Assembly (NCBI RefSeq): GCF_024206495.1
Contig: NZ_JAMBPQ010000038.1
Location: 1-64,000 of the forward strand
Direction of reading: 5' to 3'
DNA: 64,000 nucleotides
From: Paraburkholderia sp. CNPSo 3272
GTDB taxonomy: Bacteria; Pseudomonadota; Gammaproteobacteria; Burkholderiales; Burkholderiaceae
The translations under genes were made by a program, and so were the position numbers. Position 1 is the first letter of the stretch. Each line of letters opens with the position of its first letter. Shown here piece by piece: positions 34,384 to 43,474 of the stretch. The notes beneath the pieces were generated by a model. The model was not told the DNA's origin. It saw only the letters and a program-made list of their open reading frames with translations, and ran no database searches.

Positions 34384-35432
34384 TGAGCACACTTCGCATT
34401 TCCGGCCTACAGAAGGCCTTCGACGGCCATCCGGTCCTGCACGGCATCGACCTTTCCGTGCGCTCGGGTTCGCTCGTCGCGCTGCTCGGGCCTTCGGGCA
34501 GCGGCAAGACCACGCTGCTGCGCGTGCTGTGCGGCTTCGAGCGCGCCGACGCTGGCACGATCGAGATCGACGGCCGCCGCGTCGCCGGCGATCGCCTGCA
34601 TCTGCCGACCGAGCAGCGTCATATCGGCTACGTGCCGCAAGAGGGGGCGCTCTTTCCGCATCTCACCGTCGCCGAGAACATCGTGTTCGGCCTGCCGCGT
34701 GCGCAGCGGCGCGCGCAGCATCGCGTGGCCGAATTGCTCGAACTCGTCGGTCTTCCGGAATCCTATGCATCGCGCGCGCCGCAACAACTTTCGGGTGGGC
34801 AGCAGCAGCGCGTGGCGCTCGCCCGCGCGCTCGCACCCTCCCCCGGCCTCGTGATGCTCGACGAGCCGTTCTCGTCGCTCGACGCCGCGCTGCGCGTCGA
34901 AACGCGCGAAGCCGTGGCGCGCGCGCTCGCCGCCGCCGGCGCGACCGCCGTGCTCGTCACGCACGACCAGGCTGAGGCGCTCTCGCTCGGCCACGAGGTC
35001 GCCGTACTGTGGCGCGGCAAGCTGCTGCAGAGCGGGCCGCCGCAAACGCTGTATCGCCGCCCGGCCACGCGCGAACTCGCGGCCTTCATCGGCGAGGCGG
35101 TGCTGCTGCCGGGGACGGTGGCCAATGGGCGAGCGCATTGCGTGCTCGGCGCGCTGCCGATCCAGCAAGACCAGCACGCGGCAGAAGGCGCCGTGGACGT
35201 GATGCTGCGCCCCGAGCAGATCGACGTGCTCCCCGAAACCGCCCAGCGCGACGGCGCGCTCGAAGCGGTGGTGCAGGCCATCACCTTCCAGGGTCAGGAT
35301 GCCGCGCTCACGCTGCAACTGATCGATGCGCACGCAACGGTCCGTGCGCGCGTGCCCGGTTATCGCACGCCACGCGAAGGCGAGCGCGTGCGGCTCGCGG
35401 TGGGCGGCGAAGTGAGCGTCTATCCGCGCTGA
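34383..35432 (+). CDS. fbpC: Ferric iron ABC transporter ATPase
   Basis: The 349-residue ATPase has Walker A GPSGSGKTT (about 38-46), signature LSGGQQQRVALARAL, Walker B VMLDEP, H-loop VTHDQAEAL and a C-terminal TOBE-like domain of about 110 residues. It energises uptake through FbpB. It is the last gene of the operon and overlaps the end of the convergent LysR gene by 13 bp. Its start lacks a Shine-Dalgarno sequence and is preceded by an 11-bp tandem repeat. Confidence 0.9.
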   Translation: MSTLRISGLQKAFDGHPVLHGIDLSVRSGSLVALLGPSGSGKTTLLRVLCGFERADAGTIEIDGRRVAGDRLHLPTEQRHIGYVPQEGALFPHLTVAENIVFGLPRAQRRAQHRVAELLELVGLPESYASRAPQQLSGGQQQRVALARALAPSPGLVMLDEPFSSLDAALRVETREAVARALAAAGATAVLVTHDQAEALSLGHEVAVLWRGKLLQSGPPQTLYRRPATRELAAFIGEAVLLPGTVANGRAHCVLGALPIQQDQHAAEGAVDVMLRPEQIDVLPETAQRDGALEAVVQAITFQGQDAALTLQLIDAHATVRARVPGYRTPREGERVRLAVGGEVSVYPR

Positions 35433-36289
35433 CGCGGTACTGAAAGGTCCTGCACCATCTGCTGCGCGAGGTAGTCGCAAGTCGGCCGGTTCGATTTGAC
35501 GCTGCGCGCCACCACGATTTCCAGCGGCTCGATCTTCGGCAGGCCCTGCGCCTCGCCGAGGATCGCGAAACGCGCGGGCACGCTGCAACGCGTGAGCGCG
35601 ACGATCGCAATGCCCGCCTCCACCGTCGCCGTCAAGCCCATCAAACTCGCGCTGCTATACGCGGCGCGGTAGCGGATATGCGCGGCGTCGAGCGCCGCCA
35701 CGGTATGCGCGCGCGCCACGCTGCCATGTTCGTAGAGCCCCACCGGCAGCGGCGACATGGCAAGCGGCGCGGGGTCGGTGGCGGACCCCACCCAGACCAT
35801 CTCCTCGGCGCGTACGAACTCGCCGCGCATCTTGCGGTCGCGCGTGACGAACGCGATATCGATCTTGTTGTCCGCCAGCATCGGCCCCAGCGCGACGCTC
35901 TGCGCACAGACGATCTCGATCTCCACATGCGGATAAAGCGTCGAAAAACGCCGCAACACCGGTGAGAGCAGCGACGCCATATAGTCGTCGGGCGCGCCGA
36001 GCACCACGCGCCCCGTCACCTCGGGCCGCACCAGCGCCGCCCACGCCTCCTCCTGCAGATCGAGCGCGCGCCGCGCATATTCCAGCAGCGTGTTGCCCGG
36101 CCGCGTGAGCGCGAGATTGCGCGTGTCGCGCGTAAATAGCGTGGTGCCGAGCATCTGCTCGAGCCGCTTGATCTGCATGCTCACGGCCGCCTGCGATCGA
36201 TGCACGGCCACGGCGCCCTTCGTGAAGCTGCCCGCGTCTGCGACGGCGGCGAAGGTACGCAGCAAATCGATGTCGAATTCGGAGTTCAT
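35420..36289 (-). CDS. LysR-family transcriptional regulator
   Basis: This 289-residue regulator has a winged helix (FDIDLLRTFAAVADAGSFTKGA, then RSQAAVSMQIKRLEQ) and a periplasmic-binding-protein-like sensor domain. The ligand is unknown. It is divergent from the EamA transporter at 36429 with a 139-bp gap, so that gene and its own promoter are its likely targets. Its 3' end overlaps the iron transporter ATPase in opposite direction, which may cause mild interference. Confidence 0.92.
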   Translation of the reverse strand: MNSEFDIDLLRTFAAVADAGSFTKGAVAVHRSQAAVSMQIKRLEQMLGTTLFTRDTRNLALTRPGNTLLEYARRALDLQEEAWAALVRPEVTGRVVLGAPDDYMASLLSPVLRRFSTLYPHVEIEIVCAQSVALGPMLADNKIDIAFVTRDRKMRGEFVRAEEMVWVGSATDPAPLAMSPLPVGLYEHGSVARAHTVAALDAAHIRYRAAYSSASLMGLTATVEAGIAIVALTRCSVPARFAILGEAQGLPKIEPLEIVVARSVKSNRPTCDYLAQQMVQDLSVPRQRG

Positions 36290-36428
36290 TGGCGGGGAAA
36301 CGGGTTTCAGCCGGCTCTACGCCGATTCATAAGCTGAGTTGATGGAATTCTTCAATTTAATTCGTTTGCCCGCGCCCCGCAACTGGCGAATACTTAAGCT
36401 GTCCCCTTTCGATTTTCCCCGTCCTGCC

Positions 36429-37355
36429 ATGCAATCCGAACATCACGGCAACCGCCAGCAAGGCGTCCTCATGCTCGCGGGCGGCGGCCTCCTGATGGGC
36501 ACGATCGGCGTATTCGTCGAGGAGGCGCGCCTCGGCGCCCTCACGCTCGTGTTCTTCCGCTGCTTTTTCGGCATGCTCGCGCTCGCCGGGTACTGCGCGT
36601 ACAAAGGCTGGCTCTCGCCGCGGCAGTTCACGCGCCGCACGTTCGCGCTCGCGGTGATTTCAGGTGTGCTGATGGTCACGCAGTGGGTGGCTTTCTTCGA
36701 CGCGATCCATCGCACGAGCATCGCCGTTTCGACGGTCGTGTTCCATGTGCAGCCGTTCTGGGTCGTGCTGATGGGCGCGGCGCTCTTTCATGAGCGGCTC
36801 GGCGCCGACCGGCTGGGCTGGATCGGCATTGCGTTCGTGGGGCTCGTGCTCGCTTCCGGTGTGCTCGCGGAAACTCATGTGGCCGATCGCACGAGCTACA
36901 TGATCGGCATTGGCGAGTCGCTGGGCGGCTCGGTGCTCTATGCGAGCGTCACGCTGATCGCCAAGAGCCTGCGCAACTTTCGCCCGCACCTGCTCACGCT
37001 GACGCAATGCGTGGTGGGCTCCGTGTGCCTGCCGCTCATCGCACCGTTTTTTGCGCCGCTCGAACTCGCGCATATTTCCGCCACGCAATGGGGCTGGCTC
37101 GTGGGCATGGGGGTGCTGCACACGGGGCTTTCGTACGTGCTGATCTACGGCGCACTGCCGATGTTGACGACACCCGTGATCGCCGTGCTGCTGTTCGTGT
37201 ATCCGCTCACCGCGATCGCCGTCGATGCGATCGTCTACGGTCGCGCGCTGAGTGTGCCGCAGCTTGCGGGCATGGCGCTGATCGTGGCGGCGAGCCTCGG
37301 GGTCAATCTCGGCTGGCGCCTGCTGCCGCCGAGGCTCGTGAAGGCGCGGCGCTAG
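36429..37355 (+). CDS. EamA-family (DMT superfamily) transporter
   Basis: This inner-membrane protein of 308 residues has ten helices and two EamA repeats. The first repeat carries GTIGVFVEEARLGALTLVFFRC, the second ends with GVLHTGLSYVLIYGALPML. ATG 36429 is chosen because it begins directly before the first helix; the frame extends to 36339. Its control by the divergent LysR gene suggests export of a metabolite sensed by that regulator. Confidence 0.85.
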   Translation: MQSEHHGNRQQGVLMLAGGGLLMGTIGVFVEEARLGALTLVFFRCFFGMLALAGYCAYKGWLSPRQFTRRTFALAVISGVLMVTQWVAFFDAIHRTSIAVSTVVFHVQPFWVVLMGAALFHERLGADRLGWIGIAFVGLVLASGVLAETHVADRTSYMIGIGESLGGSVLYASVTLIAKSLRNFRPHLLTLTQCVVGSVCLPLIAPFFAPLELAHISATQWGWLVGMGVLHTGLSYVLIYGALPMLTTPVIAVLLFVYPLTAIAVDAIVYGRALSVPQLAGMALIVAASLGVNLGWRLLPPRLVKARR

Positions 37356-37376
37356 CCAACGCGCCGCATATCGGGA

Positions 37377-38678
37377 TCAGGAAGGCAGCGTTTGACCCTT
37401 CGTTTCCGGCGCAAACGGAATGATAAGGAGTCCCAGAACGAAGGCTAGCGCCGTGAGCGCCACCGGCACGCCGAGCGTGTGCATACGCAGCACGGCCGCG
37501 CCAAGCAGGAAGTTCACGCCCGCACCCACGAAGCGGCCAAATGACGTACAGAACGCGAACGCCGTAGCGCGCACACGCGTTTCGAACTGTTCGGGCAGCC
37601 AGAGGCTGAACAGCGCGAAGTTGCCGCCGAAGAAGCCCAGCACGAAGAGCAGCGCGATGAACGGCACGAGTCCGTTCTCCAGATAGAACGCCCAGCCGAA
37701 GCTCGCCGCGATCGTTACGGCCATGCCCGTGAAATAGACGGCGAGCGTCCACCTGCGGCCGATGCGCTCGGCCATGGGCGGCAATGCGAGGCAACCCAGG
37801 ATCGTGCCGATCGACAGGATGCCCGTAGCGATAGACGCCGTGCGGATCGCCTCGGCCTTGTTCGCGCCCGCCTTCGTCGCCAGCTGGATCACGGCGGACG
37901 GTTCATAAACCGCGCCTGCCCACAGCCCGATGATCGCGATGGTCAGCAACGCGCACGCCACCACGGTGCGCAGGCGGTACACGTCGCCGAAGATTTCACG
38001 CAGCGGGCGGCCGCGGTGCACATGGCTCGCCTCCGACTTCTGCCACGTGGCCGGCTCCTCCACGCGCGTGAGCACGAGAATGGCCACCACTACCGGCACC
38101 GCGCCCGTGAGGAACATGGCGCGCCAGCCGAAATGCACGCCGACCGTGTAGTTGAGCGCGGCCGCAATGAAGAAGCCCGCGTAGTAGCCGGTCTGCAGAT
38201 AGCCCGCGCCCATCTTGCGGCGATCCTCCGGCCACGATTCGGCCACGTAAGTGCCCGCAAGCGCCCACTCCCCGCCGATGCCCACGCCCGCCAGAAAGCG
38301 ATAGATGCCGAGCGACCACACGCTCTGCGCGGTGGCCGAAAGTCCCGTGAAGATCGCAAACATGAAGATAGTGCCGGCCAGCACGCGCGTGCGCCCGAAG
38401 CGGTCCGCGAGCGGCCCCCAGATGAACGACAGCCCCCAGCCGACGAGGAAGAGCGCGAACAGGATCGAGCCGGCAAGCCCGATGTTCGCCGCGCTCGCCT
38501 CATAGCCCGAACGCGGCAGCAGCTCCGTGAGCGCGGGCGTGAGCACGAGTGCGTAGATGAACGAGTCCATCCCGTCGAGCGTCCAGCCTGCCCAGGCGCC
38601 CCAGAAACCGGCGATCTGCGACCGGTTGAGCGGTGTCTTGGTGCGAGTTCGCCGCGCGGACTCGGTGATCGAATTCAT
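37377..38678 (-). CDS. MFS metabolite transporter, candidate malonate permease
   Basis: A 433-residue, 12-TM major facilitator. Signature motifs: GPLADRFGRTRV between TM2 and TM3 and GIGGEWALAGTYVAE in TM4, the pattern of the sialate/aromatic-acid/4-hydroxybenzoate type. GGAG lies 6 bp before ATG 38678. The gene is divergent from the GntR-malonate decarboxylase operon and none of the usual malonate importers (MdcF, MdcLM/MadLM) is encoded in that operon, so malonate uptake is the best guess. This rests on context only. Confidence 0.7.
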   Translation of the reverse strand: MNSITESARRTRTKTPLNRSQIAGFWGAWAGWTLDGMDSFIYALVLTPALTELLPRSGYEASAANIGLAGSILFALFLVGWGLSFIWGPLADRFGRTRVLAGTIFMFAIFTGLSATAQSVWSLGIYRFLAGVGIGGEWALAGTYVAESWPEDRRKMGAGYLQTGYYAGFFIAAALNYTVGVHFGWRAMFLTGAVPVVVAILVLTRVEEPATWQKSEASHVHRGRPLREIFGDVYRLRTVVACALLTIAIIGLWAGAVYEPSAVIQLATKAGANKAEAIRTASIATGILSIGTILGCLALPPMAERIGRRWTLAVYFTGMAVTIAASFGWAFYLENGLVPFIALLFVLGFFGGNFALFSLWLPEQFETRVRATAFAFCTSFGRFVGAGVNFLLGAAVLRMHTLGVPVALTALAFVLGLLIIPFAPETKGQTLPS

Positions 38679-38874
38679 GATGCTCCTCTCTCCATTGATG
38701 CCTCGCCAGCCCACGCAGCAGGTTGCGCACGCGCGCCGCGAAACGCGGAAATGCAGGCCGCGGCAGTGCCGGCCCTCTTCAGGAACTCCCTGTAAGCCCC
38801 CGTTCTTCTTACCCGTCTATAGTGAATCTGGTGTTTCTGTGTTGCGGGTTTTGGAGGCTTTCGCCCCGGTCGTT

Positions 38875-38885
38875 TTATATATAAT
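38875..38885. promoter_or_regulatory. TATATAAT element before the GntR gene
   Basis: TTATATATAA (38875-38884) is a perfect palindrome and includes the consensus -10 TATAAT (38880-38885). It lies only 10 bp before the GntR ATG at 38896, so a start site at about 38892 would give a nearly leaderless transcript; it may equally be the operator of the GntR protein. Confidence 0.35.
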
Positions 38886-38895
38886 ATTTGATCTC

Positions 38896-39687
38896 ATGAG
38901 CGACGCAACGAATGGTTTTCCCCTGGAAGGCGCGGCAGCGCCCCGCACCAGCACCTCGCGCATGATCGCCGACGCCCTGCGCAGCGCGATCGTCGAGGGC
39001 AAGCTCGCGCCCAATGCGCCGCTGCGCCAGGACGCGATCGCGCGGCATTTCTCGGTCAGCGCGATCCCCGTGCGCGAGGCGCTGCGCCAGCTCGCGAGCG
39101 AAGGCTGGGCGAAGATCGAGGTAAACAAGGGCGCGAGCGTCGCCCCGCTCTCCGCCGACGAAGCGCGCGAGATCTACGAGATCCGCTCCGCGCTCGAAAG
39201 CCTCGCGCTCGGCCTCGCCATTCCGAACCACACGAGCGCCACGCTGCGCGAAGTGACCGCGCTGGCCGCCGCGGCGAAGCGCGAGCGCGATCCGTCGCTT
39301 TATGTCGCGCGCAACGAGGCCTTTCATATGAGCCTCTATGCGCCCGCCGGCCGCCCGCAGTTGATGGAGATGCTCGCTGCGCTCCATCGCCGCGGCGAAC
39401 GCTATCTGCGCCTGAAATTCGGCTTCCCCGAATACAAGGGCGAATCCGATAGTGAGCACACCGAAATTCTCGCCGCGGTAAAGCGCGGCGACGTGCCCAC
39501 TGCGCAAAAACTCGTGGCCAAGCACCTGCTCGGCACGGGCGAACTCATCTACCGTTTCCTGACCGAGCGCGCCGCGCTGCCTGCAGTGGCAACCCCAGCG
39601 CCGCCTTCGGTGCATACTGCCGCCGCAAAGCCGCGCGCCGCCTCTTCCCGCTCACGGAGCCGAACCGCCGATGAAGCCTCAAGCTGA
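38896..39687 (+). CDS. mdcY: GntR-family (FCD) repressor, MdcY-like
   Basis: A 263-residue regulator with GntR winged helix (PLRQDAIARHFSVSAIPVREAL) and a helical FCD ligand domain with acidic and His residues (NEAFHMSL, SDSEHTEIL). It ends in an Arg/Ser-rich tail, coded over the start of mdcA (17-bp overlap). In Acinetobacter the GntR protein MdcY represses the malonate operon; position suggests the same here, with malonate or malonyl-CoA as inducer. ATG 38896 is used. No clear Shine-Dalgarno precedes it. Confidence 0.8.
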   Translation: MSDATNGFPLEGAAAPRTSTSRMIADALRSAIVEGKLAPNAPLRQDAIARHFSVSAIPVREALRQLASEGWAKIEVNKGASVAPLSADEAREIYEIRSALESLALGLAIPNHTSATLREVTALAAAAKRERDPSLYVARNEAFHMSLYAPAGRPQLMEMLAALHRRGERYLRLKFGFPEYKGESDSEHTEILAAVKRGDVPTAQKLVAKHLLGTGELIYRFLTERAALPAVATPAPPSVHTAAAKPRAASSRSRSRTADEASS

Positions 39688-41344
39688 TACGCCAACCTCG
39701 CCTGACCTCGCGCCGCGCTCGTGGACCACGCGCCGCGACGAAAAGGCCCGCCGCCTTGCCGCCGTTTCGGGCTGGCTCGAGGACGGCGTCCTGCCCGCCT
39801 CGCGCATGACCGATGCGCTCGAACTGCTGATCCGCCCGGGCGACCGCGTCGCGCTCGAAGGCGACAACCAGAAGCAGGCCGACTTCCTCTCGCGCTCGCT
39901 GGCCAAGGCCGATCCGGCCAAGGTCAACAACGTTCACCTGCTCATTTCGAGCATCAGCCGCCCCGAGCATCTGACGCTGTTCGAGCGCGGCATCGCGCAC
40001 CGCGTGGACTTCGCGTTCGCGGGGCCGCAGAGCCTGCGCGTGGCGCAACTGCTCGAAGACGGTCAGCTCGAAGTGGGCGCGATCCATACCTATGTCGAGC
40101 TGTACGCGCGCATGTTCGTCGACCTGATTCCCCAGGTCGCGCTACTGTGCGCGGAGAAAGCCGACCGCCACGGGAATCTCTACACCGGCCCGAACACCGA
40201 AGACACGCCGACCATCGCCGAGGCCGCCGCGTTCAGTCAAGGCATCGTGATCGTTCAGGTTAACGAAATTGTCGATGAACTGCCGCGCGTGGACATTCCG
40301 GGCTCGTGGGTCGACGTGGTCGTGCAGGCCGACCGCCCGTTCGCGGTCGAGCCGCTCTTTACGCGCGATCCGCGTCACATCGGCGACTTGCAGGTGCTCA
40401 CCGCGATGATGGTCATCAAGGGCATTTACGCGCCCTATGGCATCGCCGCGCTCAATCACGGTATCGGCTTCGACACCGCCGCGATCGAATTGCTGCTCCC
40501 CACGTACGGCGAATCGCTGGGCCTCAGGGGCAAGATCTGCCGCAACTGGACGCTCAATCCGCACCCCACGCTGATTCCCGCGATCGAATCGGGCTGGGTG
40601 GAGAGCGTGCATTGCTTCGGCAGCGAAGTGGGCATGGAAGCCTATATCGCCGCGCGGCCCGATGTGTTCTTCACCGGCAGCGACGGCAGCCTGCGCTCGA
40701 ACCGCGTGCTGTGCCAGCTCGCGGGGCAATATGCAGTGGATCTCTTCATCGGCTCGACGCTGCAGATCGACGCGTACGCGAATTCGTCCACCGTCACGCG
40801 CGGCCGGCTCGCAGGCTTTGGCGGCGCGCCGAACATGGGCCACGATCCGCGCGGACGGCGCCATGCGAGCGAAGCGTGGCTCAAGCTGCTCAAGGACAAC
40901 GGCCCGGTTTCGCGCGGCCACAAGCTCGTTGTGCAACTGGCGGAAACGTGGAAGAAAGGCGGCGAGCCGACCTTCGTCGACGAACTCGACGCCATCGCCG
41001 TAGGCCAGAAGAGCGGCATGCCTGTCGCGCCCGTGATGATCTATGGCGACGACGTGAGCCATGTCGTGACCGAAGAGGGCATTGCGCACCTGCATCGCGC
41101 AGAGGGCATCGACGAGCGCCGCGCCGCGCTCGCAGCCGTGGCGGGCGTGACGCCCATCGGCCTGCGCGCACAGCAGCAGAAAACCGACGAATTGCGCCGC
41201 CGCGGCATCGTGCAGTTCCCCGAGGATCTCGGCATCTTGCGCGGCGAGGCCAAGCGCTCGCTGCTCGCGGCGCGCAGCATCGACGATCTGGTGACGTGGT
41301 CGGGCGGCCTCTATGCGCCGCCCGCCCGTTTCCGTAGCTGGTAA
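39671..41344 (+). CDS. mdcA: Malonate decarboxylase alpha subunit
   Basis: This 557-residue subunit exchanges acetyl for malonyl on the acyl carrier protein, the first step of biotin-independent malonate decarboxylation. It matches MdcA through most of its length (RPEHLTLFERGIAHRVDFAF; GGAPNMGHDPRGRRH). The ATG overlaps the 3' end of the GntR gene by 17 bp, so regulator and structural genes are cotranscribed. The order mdcA-B-C-D-E-G-H that follows is that of Pseudomonas. Confidence 0.95.
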   Translation: MKPQADTPTSPDLAPRSWTTRRDEKARRLAAVSGWLEDGVLPASRMTDALELLIRPGDRVALEGDNQKQADFLSRSLAKADPAKVNNVHLLISSISRPEHLTLFERGIAHRVDFAFAGPQSLRVAQLLEDGQLEVGAIHTYVELYARMFVDLIPQVALLCAEKADRHGNLYTGPNTEDTPTIAEAAAFSQGIVIVQVNEIVDELPRVDIPGSWVDVVVQADRPFAVEPLFTRDPRHIGDLQVLTAMMVIKGIYAPYGIAALNHGIGFDTAAIELLLPTYGESLGLRGKICRNWTLNPHPTLIPAIESGWVESVHCFGSEVGMEAYIAARPDVFFTGSDGSLRSNRVLCQLAGQYAVDLFIGSTLQIDAYANSSTVTRGRLAGFGGAPNMGHDPRGRRHASEAWLKLLKDNGPVSRGHKLVVQLAETWKKGGEPTFVDELDAIAVGQKSGMPVAPVMIYGDDVSHVVTEEGIAHLHRAEGIDERRAALAAVAGVTPIGLRAQQQKTDELRRRGIVQFPEDLGILRGEAKRSLLAARSIDDLVTWSGGLYAPPARFRSW

Positions 41345-41349
41345 GCGCA

Positions 41350-42306
41350 ATGCGTACGCTTGCTTTTACGGCGCTTGCCGAAGGCTCGGCGGGTCTCGCG
41401 CGGCGGGTTCCGTACGCGGGCGACGCGCGGCTGTCCTCCCCCGACGCGCAACTCGCCCGCTTCGCCCGGGACGCGCTGATCGAAGAAGCGCGCCTCACGC
41501 CCAAGCCCGCGCTCGTGGACGCGCGCGGGAGTGGCGCGCACAGCGATCTCGATCTCGCGACGATGCTGCGCTCGGCGCACGCGCTCGAGCCTACGTTCGA
41601 AGCACTCGCGCGCGCCTCGCGCGGCGCAGCGCCGGGCACGGCGCTGCGCACCGATCTCGCGCGCATCGGCCGCGCCGGCGAAGCCGCCATGATGCGCGCG
41701 ACGCAAGGCAGCAACGCACATCGCGGCGCGATCTGGATCGTCGGGCTGCTGGTGGCGGCCGCGGCGATCGTGCATACGCCGCAAAGCAGCGACACAGAGT
41801 GTGCCCATGCGGCGCACATCTGCGAAACGGCTGCGCAGATCGCGCACTACGACGACCTGCTCGCGCAGCCCGCGCAAAGCAACGGCGAGCGCGTGCGTCA
41901 GCGCTACAACGTGGGCGGCGCGCGCAGCGAAGCGCAAGACGGCTTTCCGCACGTCGTCCGCGTGGGCCTGCCCGCCCTGCACGCCGCCCGCGCGCAGGGC
42001 CATGACGAAGCCCACGCACGCGTGGATGCCCTGCTCGCGATCATGGCCTCCCTCGACGACACCTGCGTGCTGCACCGCGCGGGGCTCGCCGGGCGCGAGG
42101 CCGCGCAAGCGGGCGCGCAGCGCGTACGCGACGCGGGCGGCCTTGCCACGCAAGCCGGCCGCGCCGCGTTCGATGCGCTCGAACGCGCGTTGCTCGCGCT
42201 CAACGCATCGCCGGGTGGCGCGGCCGATCTGCTCGCCGCGACGCTCTTCATCGACAGACTGGTTCAGCACCGCATGGGCGGGAGGACGGTTTCATGGAAC
42301 AACTGA
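41350..42306 (+). CDS. mdcB: Triphosphoribosyl-dephospho-CoA synthase
   Basis: The 318-residue CitG-like enzyme makes 2'-(5''-triphosphoribosyl)-3'-dephospho-CoA from dephospho-CoA and ATP, the precursor of the prosthetic group of the acyl carrier protein MdcC. TPKPALVDARGSGAHSDLDL and GSNAHRGAIW are characteristic. It starts 5 bp after mdcA and overlaps mdcC by 13 bp. The partner transferase is mdcG. Confidence 0.9.
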   Translation: MRTLAFTALAEGSAGLARRVPYAGDARLSSPDAQLARFARDALIEEARLTPKPALVDARGSGAHSDLDLATMLRSAHALEPTFEALARASRGAAPGTALRTDLARIGRAGEAAMMRATQGSNAHRGAIWIVGLLVAAAAIVHTPQSSDTECAHAAHICETAAQIAHYDDLLAQPAQSNGERVRQRYNVGGARSEAQDGFPHVVRVGLPALHAARAQGHDEAHARVDALLAIMASLDDTCVLHRAGLAGREAAQAGAQRVRDAGGLATQAGRAAFDALERALLALNASPGGAADLLAATLFIDRLVQHRMGGRTVSWNN

Positions 42307-42596
42307 CATTCGACTATCCGGCGCAACGCGCCGTGACGACGCGCGCACACGTAGGCGTGGTGGGCTCGGGCGATCTCGAGGTGCTGCTGCAGCCCGCGAG
42401 CGACATGCAGGCGCGCGTGGTCGTGCATACGAGCGTGGACGGCTATAGCCACATCTGGAAGAGCGTGCTCGACCGCTTCTTCACGCGCTACGACGGCGCG
42501 GCGCTCATCGAGATCAACGACTTCGGCGCCACACCCGGCGTGGTGGCGCTACGTCTCGCGGAGGCCGTCGAAGCCGCGCAGGAGGCGAAGTCATGA
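42294..42596 (+). CDS. mdcC: Malonate decarboxylase acyl carrier protein
   Basis: A 100-residue acyl carrier subunit (delta) that bears the phosphoribosyl-dephospho-CoA group on a Ser, probably in VGSGDLE (about 25). It has normal length and overlaps the neighbours mdcB (13 bp) and mdcD (4 bp). Confidence 0.9.
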   Translation: MEQLTFDYPAQRAVTTRAHVGVVGSGDLEVLLQPASDMQARVVVHTSVDGYSHIWKSVLDRFFTRYDGAALIEINDFGATPGVVALRLAEAVEAAQEAKS

Positions 42597-43474
42597 GCAG
42601 CACGAATCAACTGACGCCCGGCGCACTGCTGCGCGAAAGCTTCATCGAATTGAGCGCGCGCGAACGCGCGGCCGCCGTGCTGGACGCGGGCACGTTCCGC
42701 GAACTGCTTGGGCCCTTCGACCGTATCGAATCGCCGTGGCTGCCGTTGCAGGGCATCGTCTGCCAGGCTGACGACGGCGCGGTGATCGCGCGCGGCACCA
42801 TCGACGGCGAGCCCGCCGTCGTCGCCGCGATCGAATCGGCATTCCAGGGCGGCAGCATCGGCGAAGTGTCGGGCAGCAAGATCGCCGCCGCACTCGAACT
42901 GGCGCTCGCCGACTGCGAGCGCGGCAAGATCGTGCGGCCCGTCATCCTGTTCGAGACCGGGGGCGTGCGCTTGCAGGAGGCCAATCTCGGCCTCGCCGTG
43001 ATCGCGGAGATCCAGTCGGCCATCGTCGCCTTGCGCGCTCATGTGCCCGTGGTCGGCGTGATCGCGGGCATGGTCGGCTGTTTTGGCGGCATGTCGCTCG
43101 CGGCGGCCCTGTGTTCGACGCTCGTGATGACGAAGCAAGGCCGCCTCGGCATGAATGGCCCGGAGGTGATCGAGCAGGAAGCCGGCATCGAGGAACTCGA
43201 TTCGAGCGACCGTCGCCAGGTGTGGCAGTTGATCGGCGGCGAGCAGCGCGCGCAAACAGGTTTCGCCGATGCGCTCGTCGAAGACGCCGTGGATGACGTG
43301 CGCGCCGCCGTGCGCGCGGCGTTTGCACAAGGCGCACCGCTCACGCCGCGCTCGGCGGATGTGGATGCCACGCTCGCGAAACTCGCGCAGATTGATCCCG
43401 CCAGCGTCACCCCAGAAACGATGCGTGCGGTGTTCGCCGCTTCGCCCCTGAACCTGCGCGGAGAAAACGCATGA
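42593..43474 (+). CDS. mdcD: Malonyl-S-ACP decarboxylase beta subunit
   Basis: This 293-residue protein is a carboxyltransferase-fold subunit; with MdcE it decarboxylates malonyl-S-ACP to acetyl-S-ACP. GGVRLQEANLGLAVIAEIQ and VIAGMVGCFGGMSLAAALC supply the oxyanion-hole loops. Start ATGA overlaps mdcC by 4 bp, and its own end overlaps mdcE by 4 bp. Confidence 0.93.
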   Translation: MSSTNQLTPGALLRESFIELSARERAAAVLDAGTFRELLGPFDRIESPWLPLQGIVCQADDGAVIARGTIDGEPAVVAAIESAFQGGSIGEVSGSKIAAALELALADCERGKIVRPVILFETGGVRLQEANLGLAVIAEIQSAIVALRAHVPVVGVIAGMVGCFGGMSLAAALCSTLVMTKQGRLGMNGPEVIEQEAGIEELDSSDRRQVWQLIGGEQRAQTGFADALVEDAVDDVRAAVRAAFAQGAPLTPRSADVDATLAKLAQIDPASVTPETMRAVFAASPLNLRGENA

